From positions 1 to 20,883 of the forward strand of contig JBEVNO010000011.1 in NCBI GenBank assembly GCA_040508085.1: a stretch of 20,883 bases of DNA, given 5' to 3'. This document shows positions 8,158 to 15,133 of this stretch, one piece after another. The translations under genes were made by a program, and so were the position numbers. Every line of letters begins with the position of its first letter. Position 1 is the stretch's first letter. The notes below the pieces were generated by a model. That model was given only the letters and a program-made list of their open reading frames with translations. It did not search any database and was not told the DNA's origin. The stretch is from ZC4RG30 sp040508085. GTDB taxonomy: Bacteria; Pseudomonadota; Gammaproteobacteria; Steroidobacterales; Steroidobacteraceae.

Positions 8158-8247
8158 ATGGCGTGTTCAAAGTCGCGACTCAACTTTCCATGGCAACAGA
8201 TGATTGCCGCTGCAGGAACATCGCTGGCTGGTGTCGGCAAGCCGTGA
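8158..8247 (+). CDS. 29-aa upstream ORF overlapping the start of copy B (leader peptide or frameshifted 5' end)
   Basis: The ORF has an optimal ribosome-binding site and encodes a short basic then apolar peptide (begins MACSKSRLNFPW, ends SLAGVGKP). Its TGA stop (8245-8247) overlaps the GTG start (8244-8246) of the next gene as GTGA, the classic layout for translational coupling by a terminating ribosome. The GTG itself has only a weak ribosome-binding site. The alternative is that a frameshift between about 8160 and 8244 has split one gene. That would give copy B an N-terminus longer than that of copy A ahead of a complete signal peptide, so I slightly prefer the leader-ORF reading. Confidence 0.5.
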   Translation: MACSKSRLNFPWQQMIAAAGTSLAGVGKP

Positions 8248-8834
8248 GGATTCTGGCGAGCGCGATACTGCTCGTTTCCGCAGGTTCTTTCGCCGCCGCT
8301 CCAGATCCTGAGGATGGCCCACTGGAAGAACTGGTCGTCGAAGGCGACCGCGTCAAGTTGAGCACCATGCGGGCAGATCTGGAACACCTGGAGGACCGCT
8401 TCTACGATCGCTACAACCAGTTGAACGCGAAGGACGAGTTCGACGTTCACTGCGCACGGGAGACCAGAGCGGGCTCCAGGCTTGAGCGTCGATACTGTCT
8501 CGCGGCGTTCGAGCGGGATGCACTGGCCGTCGAGGGCATCTCGTACCACCGCTACCTTCTGGCGTGCTGTGACATGAGTGTGCCCAAAGGCACACCAGTC
8601 GCGCCCTCTGCCACGCAATCCAACCCTGTCATCGTCGCTATCAGCGCACGCAGGCCGGCATTCCAGAAAAACCTGGCGGAGGTGACGAAAGACCACCCCG
8701 AGTTGCTTGGGATTCTGGAGCAGCGCGGCAAGGCGCTGAAGCAATATGACGCCGAACGGCGGCGGGCGTTCGGGCGGATTTCAAAGTCCGAGGATCCGGG
8801 TGCTTCGCGTGCTGGTGGGATTACGACGCCGTAG
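8244..8834 (+). CDS. Exported protein of unknown function, DEFDVHC/RRYC family, copy B (196 aa)
   Basis: Paralogue of the minus-strand gene at 7431-8054. From GTG 8244 the protein begins with a compact signal peptide (RILASAILLVSAGSFAAA). It continues with LEELVVEGDRVKL, a charged helix ending EDRFYDRYNQLNA, KDEFDVHC, ERRYC, a variable linker with an extra CC pair, then a charged C-terminal part (RPAFQKNLAEVTKDHPELLGIL, RRRAFGR). The same motifs occur in copy A in the same order and spacing. The LEELVVEG segment looks like the TonB-box/plug-entry strand of outer-membrane receptors, which is only a resemblance. ATG 8190 is an alternative in-frame start but would put a charged, cysteine-containing stretch before the signal peptide. 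Function is unknown; two exported copies back to back suggest an envelope role. Confidence 0.78.
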   Translation: MRILASAILLVSAGSFAAAPDPEDGPLEELVVEGDRVKLSTMRADLEHLEDRFYDRYNQLNAKDEFDVHCARETRAGSRLERRYCLAAFERDALAVEGISYHRYLLACCDMSVPKGTPVAPSATQSNPVIVAISARRPAFQKNLAEVTKDHPELLGILEQRGKALKQYDAERRRAFGRISKSEDPGASRAGGITTP

Positions 8835-9072
8835 TTCGAGATGCGTTGGGGTAACTTGGCAGGCAATCTCGGAAGTCAGTGCTTAGCGGACCGTCCCGGC
8901 TCCGCGCTGAGTGCTTTGACGGCATCCGCGGTCGTGTGCACTATTGGAATCAAGCACGTGCCGGGGAGACAACCTTGATATCTGGTGGATCTGCGGTAGA
9001 AGTCTGCCGCGAATTTGGCGGGGTATGCAGGAGTCAGGCGGCACGGCACCTCACAGGAATCACATAAGAGCC

Positions 9073-9627
9073 ATGGAATCGGAATCGACGCTCCTTGGCG
9101 CGTTCGGCGTAGCGGCCGACTATCTCGGTCCGGCTGTGGCTGCGATCTTCGGCATCTGGATTTTGCGGATCACAAAGAAGCTGGAATCCGCCCAATGGAA
9201 GAGCCAGAAGCTGGTCGAAAAACGCATTGAGGTATGGGACCGGCTCGGACCGCCCGTCAACGACATCTACTGCTATTGCCTCCGCGTAGGGACCTGGAAG
9301 GCTCACTCACCACATGCGATCGTCGCCAAGAAGAGGCGTGCCGACAAACTGGCGTACCTCAGTCGTCCATACTTTAGCGACGAGTTCTTCGCTGACTACA
9401 CGGCTTTCATGGATAGCTGCTTTCAGACGTTCCAGGATCACGGGACTGATGCCCGCATTCGTACCGAAGCCTGGGAACACCAGAATGTACACGCGGACTG
9501 GACTTCTGATTGGACAGACCTGATCTCGGAAGAACCGTTCGACGCGCCACGAATTGCGTCCGCCTATAAAACGCTACTAGCTGCTGTGCGCCGGTATATC
9601 AATCAGGTTGGCGATGGCGCCGCCTGA
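9073..9627 (+). CDS. Membrane-anchored protein of unknown function (184 aa)
   Basis: Not recognised. From ATG 9073 the protein has one N-terminal hydrophobic segment (about residues 10-30, YLGPAVAAIFGIWIL). A basic, helical, probably coiled stretch follows (RITKKLESAQWKSQKLVEKRIEVWDRL), then a soluble cytoplasmic part rich in aromatic residues (FFADYTAFMDSCFQTF, WTSDWTDLI). The layout, one membrane segment then a helix and a soluble alpha domain, is common in uncharacterised small bacterial proteins. Codon use is less GC-rich than in the flanking regions. A weak AAGAG ribosome-binding site precedes the ATG. The reading frame extends upstream to 8944 without sensible protein character. Confidence 0.65.
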   Translation: MESESTLLGAFGVAADYLGPAVAAIFGIWILRITKKLESAQWKSQKLVEKRIEVWDRLGPPVNDIYCYCLRVGTWKAHSPHAIVAKKRRADKLAYLSRPYFSDEFFADYTAFMDSCFQTFQDHGTDARIRTEAWEHQNVHADWTSDWTDLISEEPFDAPRIASAYKTLLAAVRRYINQVGDGAA

Positions 9628-9707
9628 CTCTGCATCGCAGCGCGGAGACGGGGCGTGGAAACCTCGGCAGAGCGACATTGTGGTGCATGTATTTGCCTCA
9701 ACGCCGC

Positions 9708-9726
9708 CATGACGGTCATGTTGACC
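9708..9726. promoter_or_regulatory. Overlapping palindromes upstream of the VOC gene
   Basis: CATGAC-G-GTCATG (9708-9720) is a perfect 13-bp palindrome, and GGTCA-TGT-TGACC (9714-9726) overlaps it. Both lie about 45-60 nt before the VOC gene start, a reasonable place for an operator. TTGACC within the second could be a -35, but no matching -10 is seen. Confidence 0.3.
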
Positions 9727-9770
9727 GCTGACGCATTGCCTCCAGGCGTCAGGCGGCGGACGCACGCCGC

Positions 9771-10178
9771 TTGAATCTGCTCGTCAACATCGATGTTGAT
9801 GACCTGCCCAGGGCCATTGCCTTCTACGTGGAGGCGTTCGGCCTGAGCATCGGTCGCCGTTTCGGTGACGGGGCCGTCGAGTTGCTGGGCGCGCCCGTAC
9901 CCATCTACCTGCTGGTCAAGCCAGCCGGCAGCAGCGCCACCGGCCAGAGCGGGACGACGCGACGCTACGATAGGCACTGGACGCCGGTGCACCTGGATAT
10001 CGTCGTGACGGACATCGAAGCCGCGATTCAGAAGGCCCTTGACGCGGGTGCGGCGCTGGAGCGACCGGCACAAATCAACAGCTGGGGTAAGCTTGCGCTG
10101 TTGGCGGACCCATTCGGCAATGGCTTCTGTCTTGTGCAGTTCGTCGGCCGGGGCTACGACGAGATCGCGACGCGATAA
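9771..10178 (+). CDS. VOC-superfamily protein (glyoxalase/bleomycin-resistance fold), 135 aa
   Basis: A single-module VOC protein of two beta-alpha-beta-beta-beta units: VNIDVDDLPRAIAFYVEAFGL in the first, VHLDIVVTDIEAAIQKALDAG in the second, ending LLADPFGNGFCLVQF. Known members bind a metal or sequester a drug; functions range from glyoxalase and dioxygenase activity to fosfomycin or bleomycin resistance. His74 is at the usual ligand position of the second unit. The final strand has Gln123 where many enzymes have Glu, and the first strand has Asn where His or Gln is common, so a binding role is as likely as catalysis. No ATG is available: the frame has a stop near 9732, and the TTG at 9771 gives the expected N-terminus. 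No close operon partner. Confidence 0.8.
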   Translation: MNLLVNIDVDDLPRAIAFYVEAFGLSIGRRFGDGAVELLGAPVPIYLLVKPAGSSATGQSGTTRRYDRHWTPVHLDIVVTDIEAAIQKALDAGAALERPAQINSWGKLALLADPFGNGFCLVQFVGRGYDEIATR

Positions 10179-10195
10179 GAGGGTGCGCGTGGCGT

Positions 10196-10248
10196 CACGT
10201 GGCAACCACGTGCAGCGACCGGATAACTGCCATTGGTCCAGCGGTCGC
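10196..10248 (+). repeat. Two consecutive hairpins between the VOC and ABM genes
   Basis: CACGTGG-CAA-CCACGTG (10196-10212) is a perfect 7-bp hairpin with a 3-nt loop. GCGACCG (10215-10221) and CGGTCGC (10242-10248) form a second 7-bp inverted repeat with a 20-nt loop. They begin 17 nt past the VOC stop and end 34 nt before the ABM start. There is no T-tract, so they are not ordinary intrinsic terminators; transcript stabilisation, protein binding or remnant recombination sites are possible. Confidence 0.45.
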
Positions 10249-10282
10249 AACACAGAGCCGTCAGCCACCAGGGAGATATCCA

Positions 10283-10570
10283 GTGATACTGGAAGTCGCG
10301 ATTCTCAACGTCCATGCTCATCGCACAGCAGACTTCGAGTCATCATTCGCACAGGCTGCGCCATTGATCGCAGCATCACCGGGCTATGTCTCACACGAGA
10401 TGCGGCGGTGCGTGGAGGTGGCCAACCGCTACATTCTGCTGGTCACGTGGCAGTCCATTGAAGACCATGTCGTCGGGTTTCGCGGCTCAGACGCATACCA
10501 GAGCTGGAAGGCTCTTCTGCACCACTACTACGATCCCTTTCCGACGGTCGAGCACTATGAGCAGCTTTAG
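10283..10570 (+). CDS. ABM-domain protein (antibiotic biosynthesis monooxygenase fold), 95 aa
   Basis: A small ferredoxin-like alpha/beta-barrel protein of the ABM family. It shows the usual order: strand ILEVAILNV, helix with FESSFAQAAPLIAASPGYVSHEM, strand RYILLVTWQSIEDHVVGFRGSDAY, then WKALLHHYYDPFPTVEHY. Family members include cofactor-free quinol monooxygenases and heme-degrading enzymes, and they usually act as dimers. The GTG at 10283 is chosen because AGGGAGA lies about 8 nt before it and the first strand begins there; the frame is open further upstream to 10199 without family similarity. The next gene overlaps or closely follows the stop, so the two are probably cotranscribed. Confidence 0.82.
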   Translation: MILEVAILNVHAHRTADFESSFAQAAPLIAASPGYVSHEMRRCVEVANRYILLVTWQSIEDHVVGFRGSDAYQSWKALLHHYYDPFPTVEHYEQL

Positions 10571-10583
10571 ATACCCCGCACTC

Positions 10584-10997
10584 ATGAATCCCGTTGCGCG
10601 ATGGCTGTTGGTGCCCGTGGTTGCCATCCTCGCCTGGTACGCGGCGCTGTTCGGAACAATTGCGCTGGACACTGCGCTCAGGACGGTTGTGTACCCATGC
10701 CCTCCCGGACTCCTGGTCTCAGGCTTATGTGGCGCAGATTGGTACGCGGCGAGCGTTGACGCGGCGCTGTGCTTTGGCGCTGGTCTCGCGGCCTTCCTGA
10801 TCGTCACGGGGTGTGTGGCAATGGCTCCTGCGCACAAGGGGGCCGTGGCGCTGGTGTGCTTGCTCCTGGGCGTGGGAATCGCCATGTACGGAGGGCTCTC
10901 CAGTCGAGAGTATGAGCCTATGGTCACGGCACTTCTTGTTGGCGCCGTGACAACCTTGATGGTGTACCGGCGGAATGCTCGCGACGCGCCGCGTTGA
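10584..10997 (+). CDS. Small integral membrane protein of unknown function (137 aa)
   Basis: Not recognised. Four hydrophobic segments are visible at about residues 8-28 (LLVPVVAILAWYAALFG), 58-80 (SVDAALCFGAGLAAFLIV), 86-105 (AVALVCLLLGVGIAMYGGL) and 112-128 (VTALLVGAVTTLMV), with a basic tail (YRRNARDAPR). ATG 10584 gives a natural N-terminus (MNPVARW). An in-frame ATG at 10557 would overlap the ABM gene by 14 nt and add nine residues, which would suit translational coupling. Short proteins of this shape are often annotated only as hypothetical membrane proteins. Confidence 0.65.
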   Translation: MNPVARWLLVPVVAILAWYAALFGTIALDTALRTVVYPCPPGLLVSGLCGADWYAASVDAALCFGAGLAAFLIVTGCVAMAPAHKGAVALVCLLLGVGIAMYGGLSSREYEPMVTALLVGAVTTLMVYRRNARDAPR

Positions 10998-10999
10998 TA

Positions 11000-11018
11000 A
11001 CGACATGCTCGTTATGCA
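11000..11018. repeat. Inverted repeat just after the small membrane-protein gene
   Basis: ATAACGA and TCGTTAT form a perfect 7-bp hairpin around a 5-nt loop, starting right at the stop codon of the membrane-protein gene. No T-run follows, so it is at most a weak or factor-assisted terminator or a processing signal. The rest of the gap to 11213 shows nothing I can support. Confidence 0.35.
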
Positions 11019-11213
11019 GTGGATCCGGCGTCAGTTGCGCAACAGAGATGTCGCGCCGTTAGATCGTCAGAGCTCGAGATCGCAACCAGGCCCGGCGTTG
11101 CGGCGCTTGAGCAGAGCAGCTGCGCTCACCGCAGAACCTGATTGCACTCCTGAAGCGCCCACCCGACAATCCGCTGATCAGGCGTGATGGTCACAGGCGC
11201 AGGTTAGCCAAAG

Positions 11214-11681
11214 ATGAAGAACCCAGGCAGATTGGCAATCCGGTGCCTGTTTGCGTCGATGCTGGCCATCACACCATTGGCTGGCGTCGCCGGCGGCCCG
11301 GAGGATGTTGCCGAGAGCTTTGTTCGTGCGTGGAACTCGCACGACAAGCATCAGATCGCGCAGCTGTTTGTCGAGAACGCCTACTGGGTTCCCTTGGTGG
11401 GTGTGAGACTTGACGGGCAGGAGGCCATCGCGAATGACCTTGGTGTGGCTCATGCCACCTGGGCCAGGAGGACCACCATGACCGCGACGGATGTTGTCGT
11501 CCGCCAACTGCGTCCCGACACGGCCGTGGTGCTCTTCAACGCCCCGTTTCTCGACAAGGAAGGCGCCCCGGTGGAGCCTGCGAATGCGCTGATGGTGGTT
11601 GTGGTACAGCAACCAGATGGGTGGCGCATCGCCGTAGGGCAGCTCACCAAGCCCGGGCAGACCAACCTGCCGAGGCCTTAG
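11214..11681 (+). CDS. Exported NTF2-like protein, SgcJ/EcaC family (155 aa)
   Basis: Residues 1-27 form a signal peptide (RCLFASMLAITPLAGVAG, cut before GPEDV). The mature part has the cone-shaped NTF2-like/SnoaL_3 pattern: VAESFVRAWNSHDKHQIAQLFVENAYWV (two helices and first strand), GQEAIANDLGVAH, then long strands TMTATDVVVRQLRPDTAVVLF and ALMVVVVQQPDGWRIAVGQLT. In this family the pocket binds small hydrophobic molecules; many members are annotated SgcJ/EcaC oxidoreductase without proven activity. A periplasmic location is predicted. It converges on the DUF885 lipoprotein gene with a gap of about 98 nt that shows no clear terminator. Confidence 0.8.
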   Translation: MKNPGRLAIRCLFASMLAITPLAGVAGGPEDVAESFVRAWNSHDKHQIAQLFVENAYWVPLVGVRLDGQEAIANDLGVAHATWARRTTMTATDVVVRQLRPDTAVVLFNAPFLDKEGAPVEPANALMVVVVQQPDGWRIAVGQLTKPGQTNLPRP

Positions 11682-11779
11682 ATGCGGTCCGATGCGATGC
11701 TGCGGCGCCAGGAGCCTGCTTGCACGTCAACGACGGAAGCTCGCAAGTTGCCCCGGCACCGCCCGGACTGCCCGCCGCA

Positions 11780-13531
11780 TCAGAAAGCCGACTTGGCCGG
11801 CTCGTTCAGCATCGCCCCGCGCACCAGCGGGATGGGCGGGCCGCCATACGACAGGAAGGCATTGTGGAACTGGCTCCAGCACAGCTGGTTGTCGGCGCCG
11901 GTGCGCTTGTCGCACCAGTCCGCACGCAGCCGGCGGATCTGCAGCTTGCCCATGGTGTAGATCAGGTAGCCGGGGTCGTAGGTGCCGCGCGCGGCCTGCT
12001 GCTCGGCATTGCCCTCGTCCTGGTAACCCTCCTCGATGAACATGCGGCGTGACTGCTCCGGCGTCATGCCCTTGGTATGCATGCCGATGGCCGACAGAAA
12101 GCGCACATTGCGCAGCGTGGCATTGCTCAGCTGGCCGATATGCACTTCGGGGCTGCCCTCGCCCATGCCCACTTCCCACATCAGCTCTTCGGCGTAATGC
12201 GCCCAGCCTTCGGCGAAGCCACTGCCCACATAGATGCGGCCCAGCGGCGAGGCCGCGCGGTTGGAATGCAGGAACTGCAGGAAATGGCCCGGCCACACCT
12301 CATGCACCGAGGTGAACAGCAGGTCGGATTTGCCCGGGATGTAGGCGTCGCGCTTCTCCTTCGTCCAGGAAGGGTCCGGCGCGGCCACGTTGTAGTACGA
12401 GGGCATGTTCTTTTCGAACGGTCCGGGGATGTCGATGTAGGCGGAGTTCTGCGCCTGGTACGGCGGCGACTGCTTTACCTTCGCCTCCTCCGTGCCGGGA
12501 ATCTCGACCAGGCCATGTTCCACCACATAGGCCTTCAGGCTGGCCAGCTGCGTGGTGGCTTCCGCCACGGCGTCGCCATTGGCGGGCTTGTCCTCGCCCA
12601 TCTTCGCCACGCACTGCACGATGCTCTTGCCAGGCGCGTACTGCGCGCAGGCTTCCTTCAATGCGCGCTTGTTGCGGTCGAGGTCCGCACGTCCGACGCG
12701 CTCCAGTTCGGCCAGCGGCGTATCCACGCCTTCGGTCTTCAGCAGCATCTTCGCGAACAGATCCGGGCCCAGCGCGAACTGGTCGGTCTGCGTGGCGCGC
12801 AGTGTGGTGAGGTAGGTGTCCAGATCCGCAAGCGCCGCGGCCGCCGCATCGTTCTGCTTCTTGAACTCGGCCTGCGCGGCGGCATCGCCGGTGCCGGCAA
12901 ACACCTTCACCACATCCTGCTGCAGGAACTTGCCCATGGGGCCGAAGGTGTGCGAGCCGATGTCGATGTAGGCCTTGGGCAGTGGCGCCTTCAGGTTCGC
13001 CTTGATCTGCGCCACGGCGTTCGGGATGTTCGAGGCCCACCTGGTGTAGGCCTTCATGCGCGTGGCCAGATCCGCATACGGACGGTCAAGGTATACGCCC
13101 GGGTCGAAGTAGTAGTAAGCCGGGTTGCGATGCGGCCAGTCCGCGTCCTCGAGCCAGAACAGCCGGCTGTCGATGATGGCAAGCAGATAGCTGCGCTCGA
13201 ACTGGTCGGCGCCTGCGGTGAGCGTGGCCGGGTCCACGGCTTCTGCCCTGGCCCGCCAGTCTTTCAGGCGCCGGATCTCGGCCTGCAGGCCGGCTTCGCT
13301 CCAGTCGGGGAACAGGCCGTCGTATTCGTGCCGGCCCTGGTAGACGCCATTCAATGGCTCGGCTTTCAGGTCGCTTTCGACCCACTCGTTCACCAGCGCG
13401 GCCCAGGGAGATGCCACGGGCGCCGGTACCGGCGGGGCTTGAGGCGGGTCCTTCTTCTGGCAGCCGGCCAGCGCCAGCATGCCCACTGCGGCAAGCGCCG
13501 CGATTCCGGCCCGTGTGCTACAGCTGCGCAT
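11780..13531 (-). CDS. DUF885-family lipoprotein, predicted zinc peptidase (583 aa)
   Basis: A predicted periplasmic or outer-membrane lipoprotein: the signal peptide ends in the lipobox LALAGC with Cys24 as lipid site. The rest is the all-helical DUF885 fold, with SDLKAEPLNGVYQG and the early WLEDADWPHRNPAYYYF stretch. The metal-site motif HEVWPGHF supplies His410, Glu411 and His416, and EGWAHYAEEL (about 441-450) supplies a likely third ligand. This HExxPGH pattern is the family version of the zincin motif, so aminopeptidase or carboxypeptidase-like activity is plausible but unproven here. ATG 13531 is supported by GAGGAG about 8 nt upstream. It is the last gene of the six-gene operon, 11 nt after the exporter gene. 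A peptidase at the end of a transport operon suggests processing of a peptide or amide. Confidence 0.9.
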   Translation of the reverse strand: MRSCSTRAGIAALAAVGMLALAGCQKKDPPQAPPVPAPVASPWAALVNEWVESDLKAEPLNGVYQGRHEYDGLFPDWSEAGLQAEIRRLKDWRARAEAVDPATLTAGADQFERSYLLAIIDSRLFWLEDADWPHRNPAYYYFDPGVYLDRPYADLATRMKAYTRWASNIPNAVAQIKANLKAPLPKAYIDIGSHTFGPMGKFLQQDVVKVFAGTGDAAAQAEFKKQNDAAAAALADLDTYLTTLRATQTDQFALGPDLFAKMLLKTEGVDTPLAELERVGRADLDRNKRALKEACAQYAPGKSIVQCVAKMGEDKPANGDAVAEATTQLASLKAYVVEHGLVEIPGTEEAKVKQSPPYQAQNSAYIDIPGPFEKNMPSYYNVAAPDPSWTKEKRDAYIPGKSDLLFTSVHEVWPGHFLQFLHSNRAASPLGRIYVGSGFAEGWAHYAEELMWEVGMGEGSPEVHIGQLSNATLRNVRFLSAIGMHTKGMTPEQSRRMFIEEGYQDEGNAEQQAARGTYDPGYLIYTMGKLQIRRLRADWCDKRTGADNQLCWSQFHNAFLSYGGPPIPLVRGAMLNEPAKSAF

Positions 13532-13542
13532 CAACCATCTCC

Positions 13543-15129
13543 TCAGTCGGCCAGTAGATGCCGCACCAGCGGCGGCTCGGGCCCCAGATGGTACGACAGG
13601 ACACCGGCCTGCAGATCGGCATCGGCCGCCGTCACGCGCGCGTGATGGCGCTGGTGCTCGGCCCAGGAGGATTCGAGGAAGATCTCGACGATGGCACCGG
13701 GCCGCGCGACATCCTCGTAGATACGCCAGTCGAAGGCGCCGTTGCGGCGCCGCTCGGCGGCGAAGCGACGCAGCACCGCGAGAAACTCCGCGCGACGCGC
13801 CGGATCGATGCGGTATTCGATGGTCACGCACACCGGACCGTGCTGATCGATGAGCGGCACTGCCACTACCGGGTCGGGCCAGGAACGCGCCGGCGACAGG
13901 TCTGCCGCGCCCGCCGGCAAGGGCGCCAGCCACAGTGCCAGCATGGCGAGCACCGCCCCTGCAGCAGCCGTGGCCAGCGCCACCTGCAGCGAGGTGCCAC
14001 TGGCTACCGCGCCCCACAGCAGACTGCCCAGGCTCATCGCGCCATAGAACACGGTGAGATACAGCGCCAGGCCGCGGCCACGCACCCAGTCCGGCAGCAC
14101 CGACTGCACCGATGAACCCAGCGTGGTCAGTGCGATGATCCAGCCGATGCCGGTGCCGAAACACATCAGCACCGCCACCGGCGCCAGGCGCACGAAGGCA
14201 AACGCGAGCAGCGCGGCCGCCACCAGCAGGGTCGCGATGCGCAACAGGCCATCGGCCGAGAAGTAACGGCGCACACGCGGCAGCAGCAAGGCGCCGGTGA
14301 CAGCGCCGGCACCGATGGCGGCGAGCAGGATGCCGTACAGTGCCGCGCCCGCACCCGGCAGGGTCTTGGCGATGAGCGGCAGCAATGCCCATACGCCGCT
14401 GCCGAACAGGAAGAAGCCCGCGCCGCGCAGCATCACCCGCTTGAGCTCGGGGCTCGCCCAGGCGTAGCGCAGCCCGGCGCGCATCGCACCCAGCAGCTGC
14501 TCCGGCGGACCTTTGGAGGTGGCTGCCTGGCGCGGCCACCACAGCAGCGCCAGCGCCGTGACCACGTAACTCATGGCATCCAGTGCATAGGCCGGCGCCA
14601 GCCCCCACACCGTCAGCACCAGGCCACCCAGCGCGGGGCCCAGTGCGCGCGAGATGTTCACGCCCAGGCTGTTGAGCGCCACGGCCGAGCGCAGCTGCGC
14701 GCGCGGCACCAGCTCCGGCACGATGGACTGCCAGGCCGGCGCCATCAGCGCCGCACCGATGCCGCCCGAGATGGTGAGCAGCAGCAGGGCGCTGGCATTG
14801 AGCAGGCCGGCGGCGGCCAGTGTGGCCAGCGTCAGGCTGCTGAGCCCCAGCCACACCTGCACGCTGACCAGCAGGCGCCGCTTGTCGAGCAGATCCGACA
14901 ACGCTCCCGCCGGCAGTGCCAGCAGGAACATCGGCAGGCTGCCAAAGGCCTGCACCAGCGCGATCATCAGCGGCGAGGGCGAGAGTTCGGTCATCGCCCA
15001 GCCGGAGGCCACATCGCGCACCCACGTGCCCACATTGCCCACGATGGTGGCGATCCACAGCACGCGGAACACGCGATGCTGCAATGGCGCGAAGGCCCCG
15101 CCTTCGCTGGCTGGTGCCGGCGTGCTCAT
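13543..15129 (-). CDS. MFS_3/DHA3-type exporter with C-terminal ABM-like domain (528 aa)
   Basis: An inner-membrane proton-driven exporter of the enterobactin-exporter-like MFS_3 group. Residues about 15-405 carry the transporter, with the motif A region GALSDLLDKRRLL in the first cytoplasmic loop, NSLGVNISRALGPALGG in helices 4-5, and a second-half loop RVRRYFSADGLL. After about residue 430 a soluble domain begins (VCVTIEYRIDPARRAEFLAVL, FDWRIYEDVARPGAIVEIFLESSWAEHQRHH) with ABM-like strand and helix order; such C-terminal extensions are known in this family. ATG 15129 is taken because the amidohydrolase stop is 4 nt upstream. Longer upstream extension in this frame is only antisense or overlapping sequence. 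The likely cargo is the substrate or product of the neighbouring hydrolases. Confidence 0.9.
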   Translation of the reverse strand: MSTPAPASEGGAFAPLQHRVFRVLWIATIVGNVGTWVRDVASGWAMTELSPSPLMIALVQAFGSLPMFLLALPAGALSDLLDKRRLLVSVQVWLGLSSLTLATLAAAGLLNASALLLLTISGGIGAALMAPAWQSIVPELVPRAQLRSAVALNSLGVNISRALGPALGGLVLTVWGLAPAYALDAMSYVVTALALLWWPRQAATSKGPPEQLLGAMRAGLRYAWASPELKRVMLRGAGFFLFGSGVWALLPLIAKTLPGAGAALYGILLAAIGAGAVTGALLLPRVRRYFSADGLLRIATLLVAAALLAFAFVRLAPVAVLMCFGTGIGWIIALTTLGSSVQSVLPDWVRGRGLALYLTVFYGAMSLGSLLWGAVASGTSLQVALATAAAGAVLAMLALWLAPLPAGAADLSPARSWPDPVVAVPLIDQHGPVCVTIEYRIDPARRAEFLAVLRRFAAERRRNGAFDWRIYEDVARPGAIVEIFLESSWAEHQRHHARVTAADADLQAGVLSYHLGPEPPLVRHLLAD

Positions 15130-15133
15130 GCGC

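Larger units (their letters stand above)
8850..11700. other. Lower-GC accessory stretch of small unrelated genes
   Basis: Five short plus-strand genes of unrelated families follow one another with long, poorly structured gaps (238, 143, 104 and 216 nt). Hand counts of four 60-base lines (starting 9181, 9241, 9361 and 9541) average about 56% G+C, against 80% for a sample line at 5161. That fits DNA of different origin. No integrase, transposase, tRNA or convincing attC site was seen, so the mechanism of gain is open. The gaps 8835-9072 and 10998-11213 hold no gene I can support. Confidence 0.5.

Noticed and set aside
8055..8744. Upstream extension of the minus-strand copy A frame to 437 codons
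   Set aside because: The extra part is antisense to copy B and lies before a proper signal peptide beginning at 8054.
10995..11070. Possible integron attC site (GTTAGAT near 11060 with the inverted repeat at 11000)
   Set aside because: The matching RYYYAAC core and the paired inner arms could not be found at the right spacing. One 7-mer is not enough, and no integrase gene is present.
11682..11779. Terminator between the converging NTF2-like and DUF885 genes
   Set aside because: Only short, loosely matched GC stems are visible and there is no T-run on either strand.
12077..13645. 522-codon plus-strand ORF opposite the DUF885 gene
   Set aside because: It is a shadow of the real gene caused by GC-rich third positions, with low-complexity composition.
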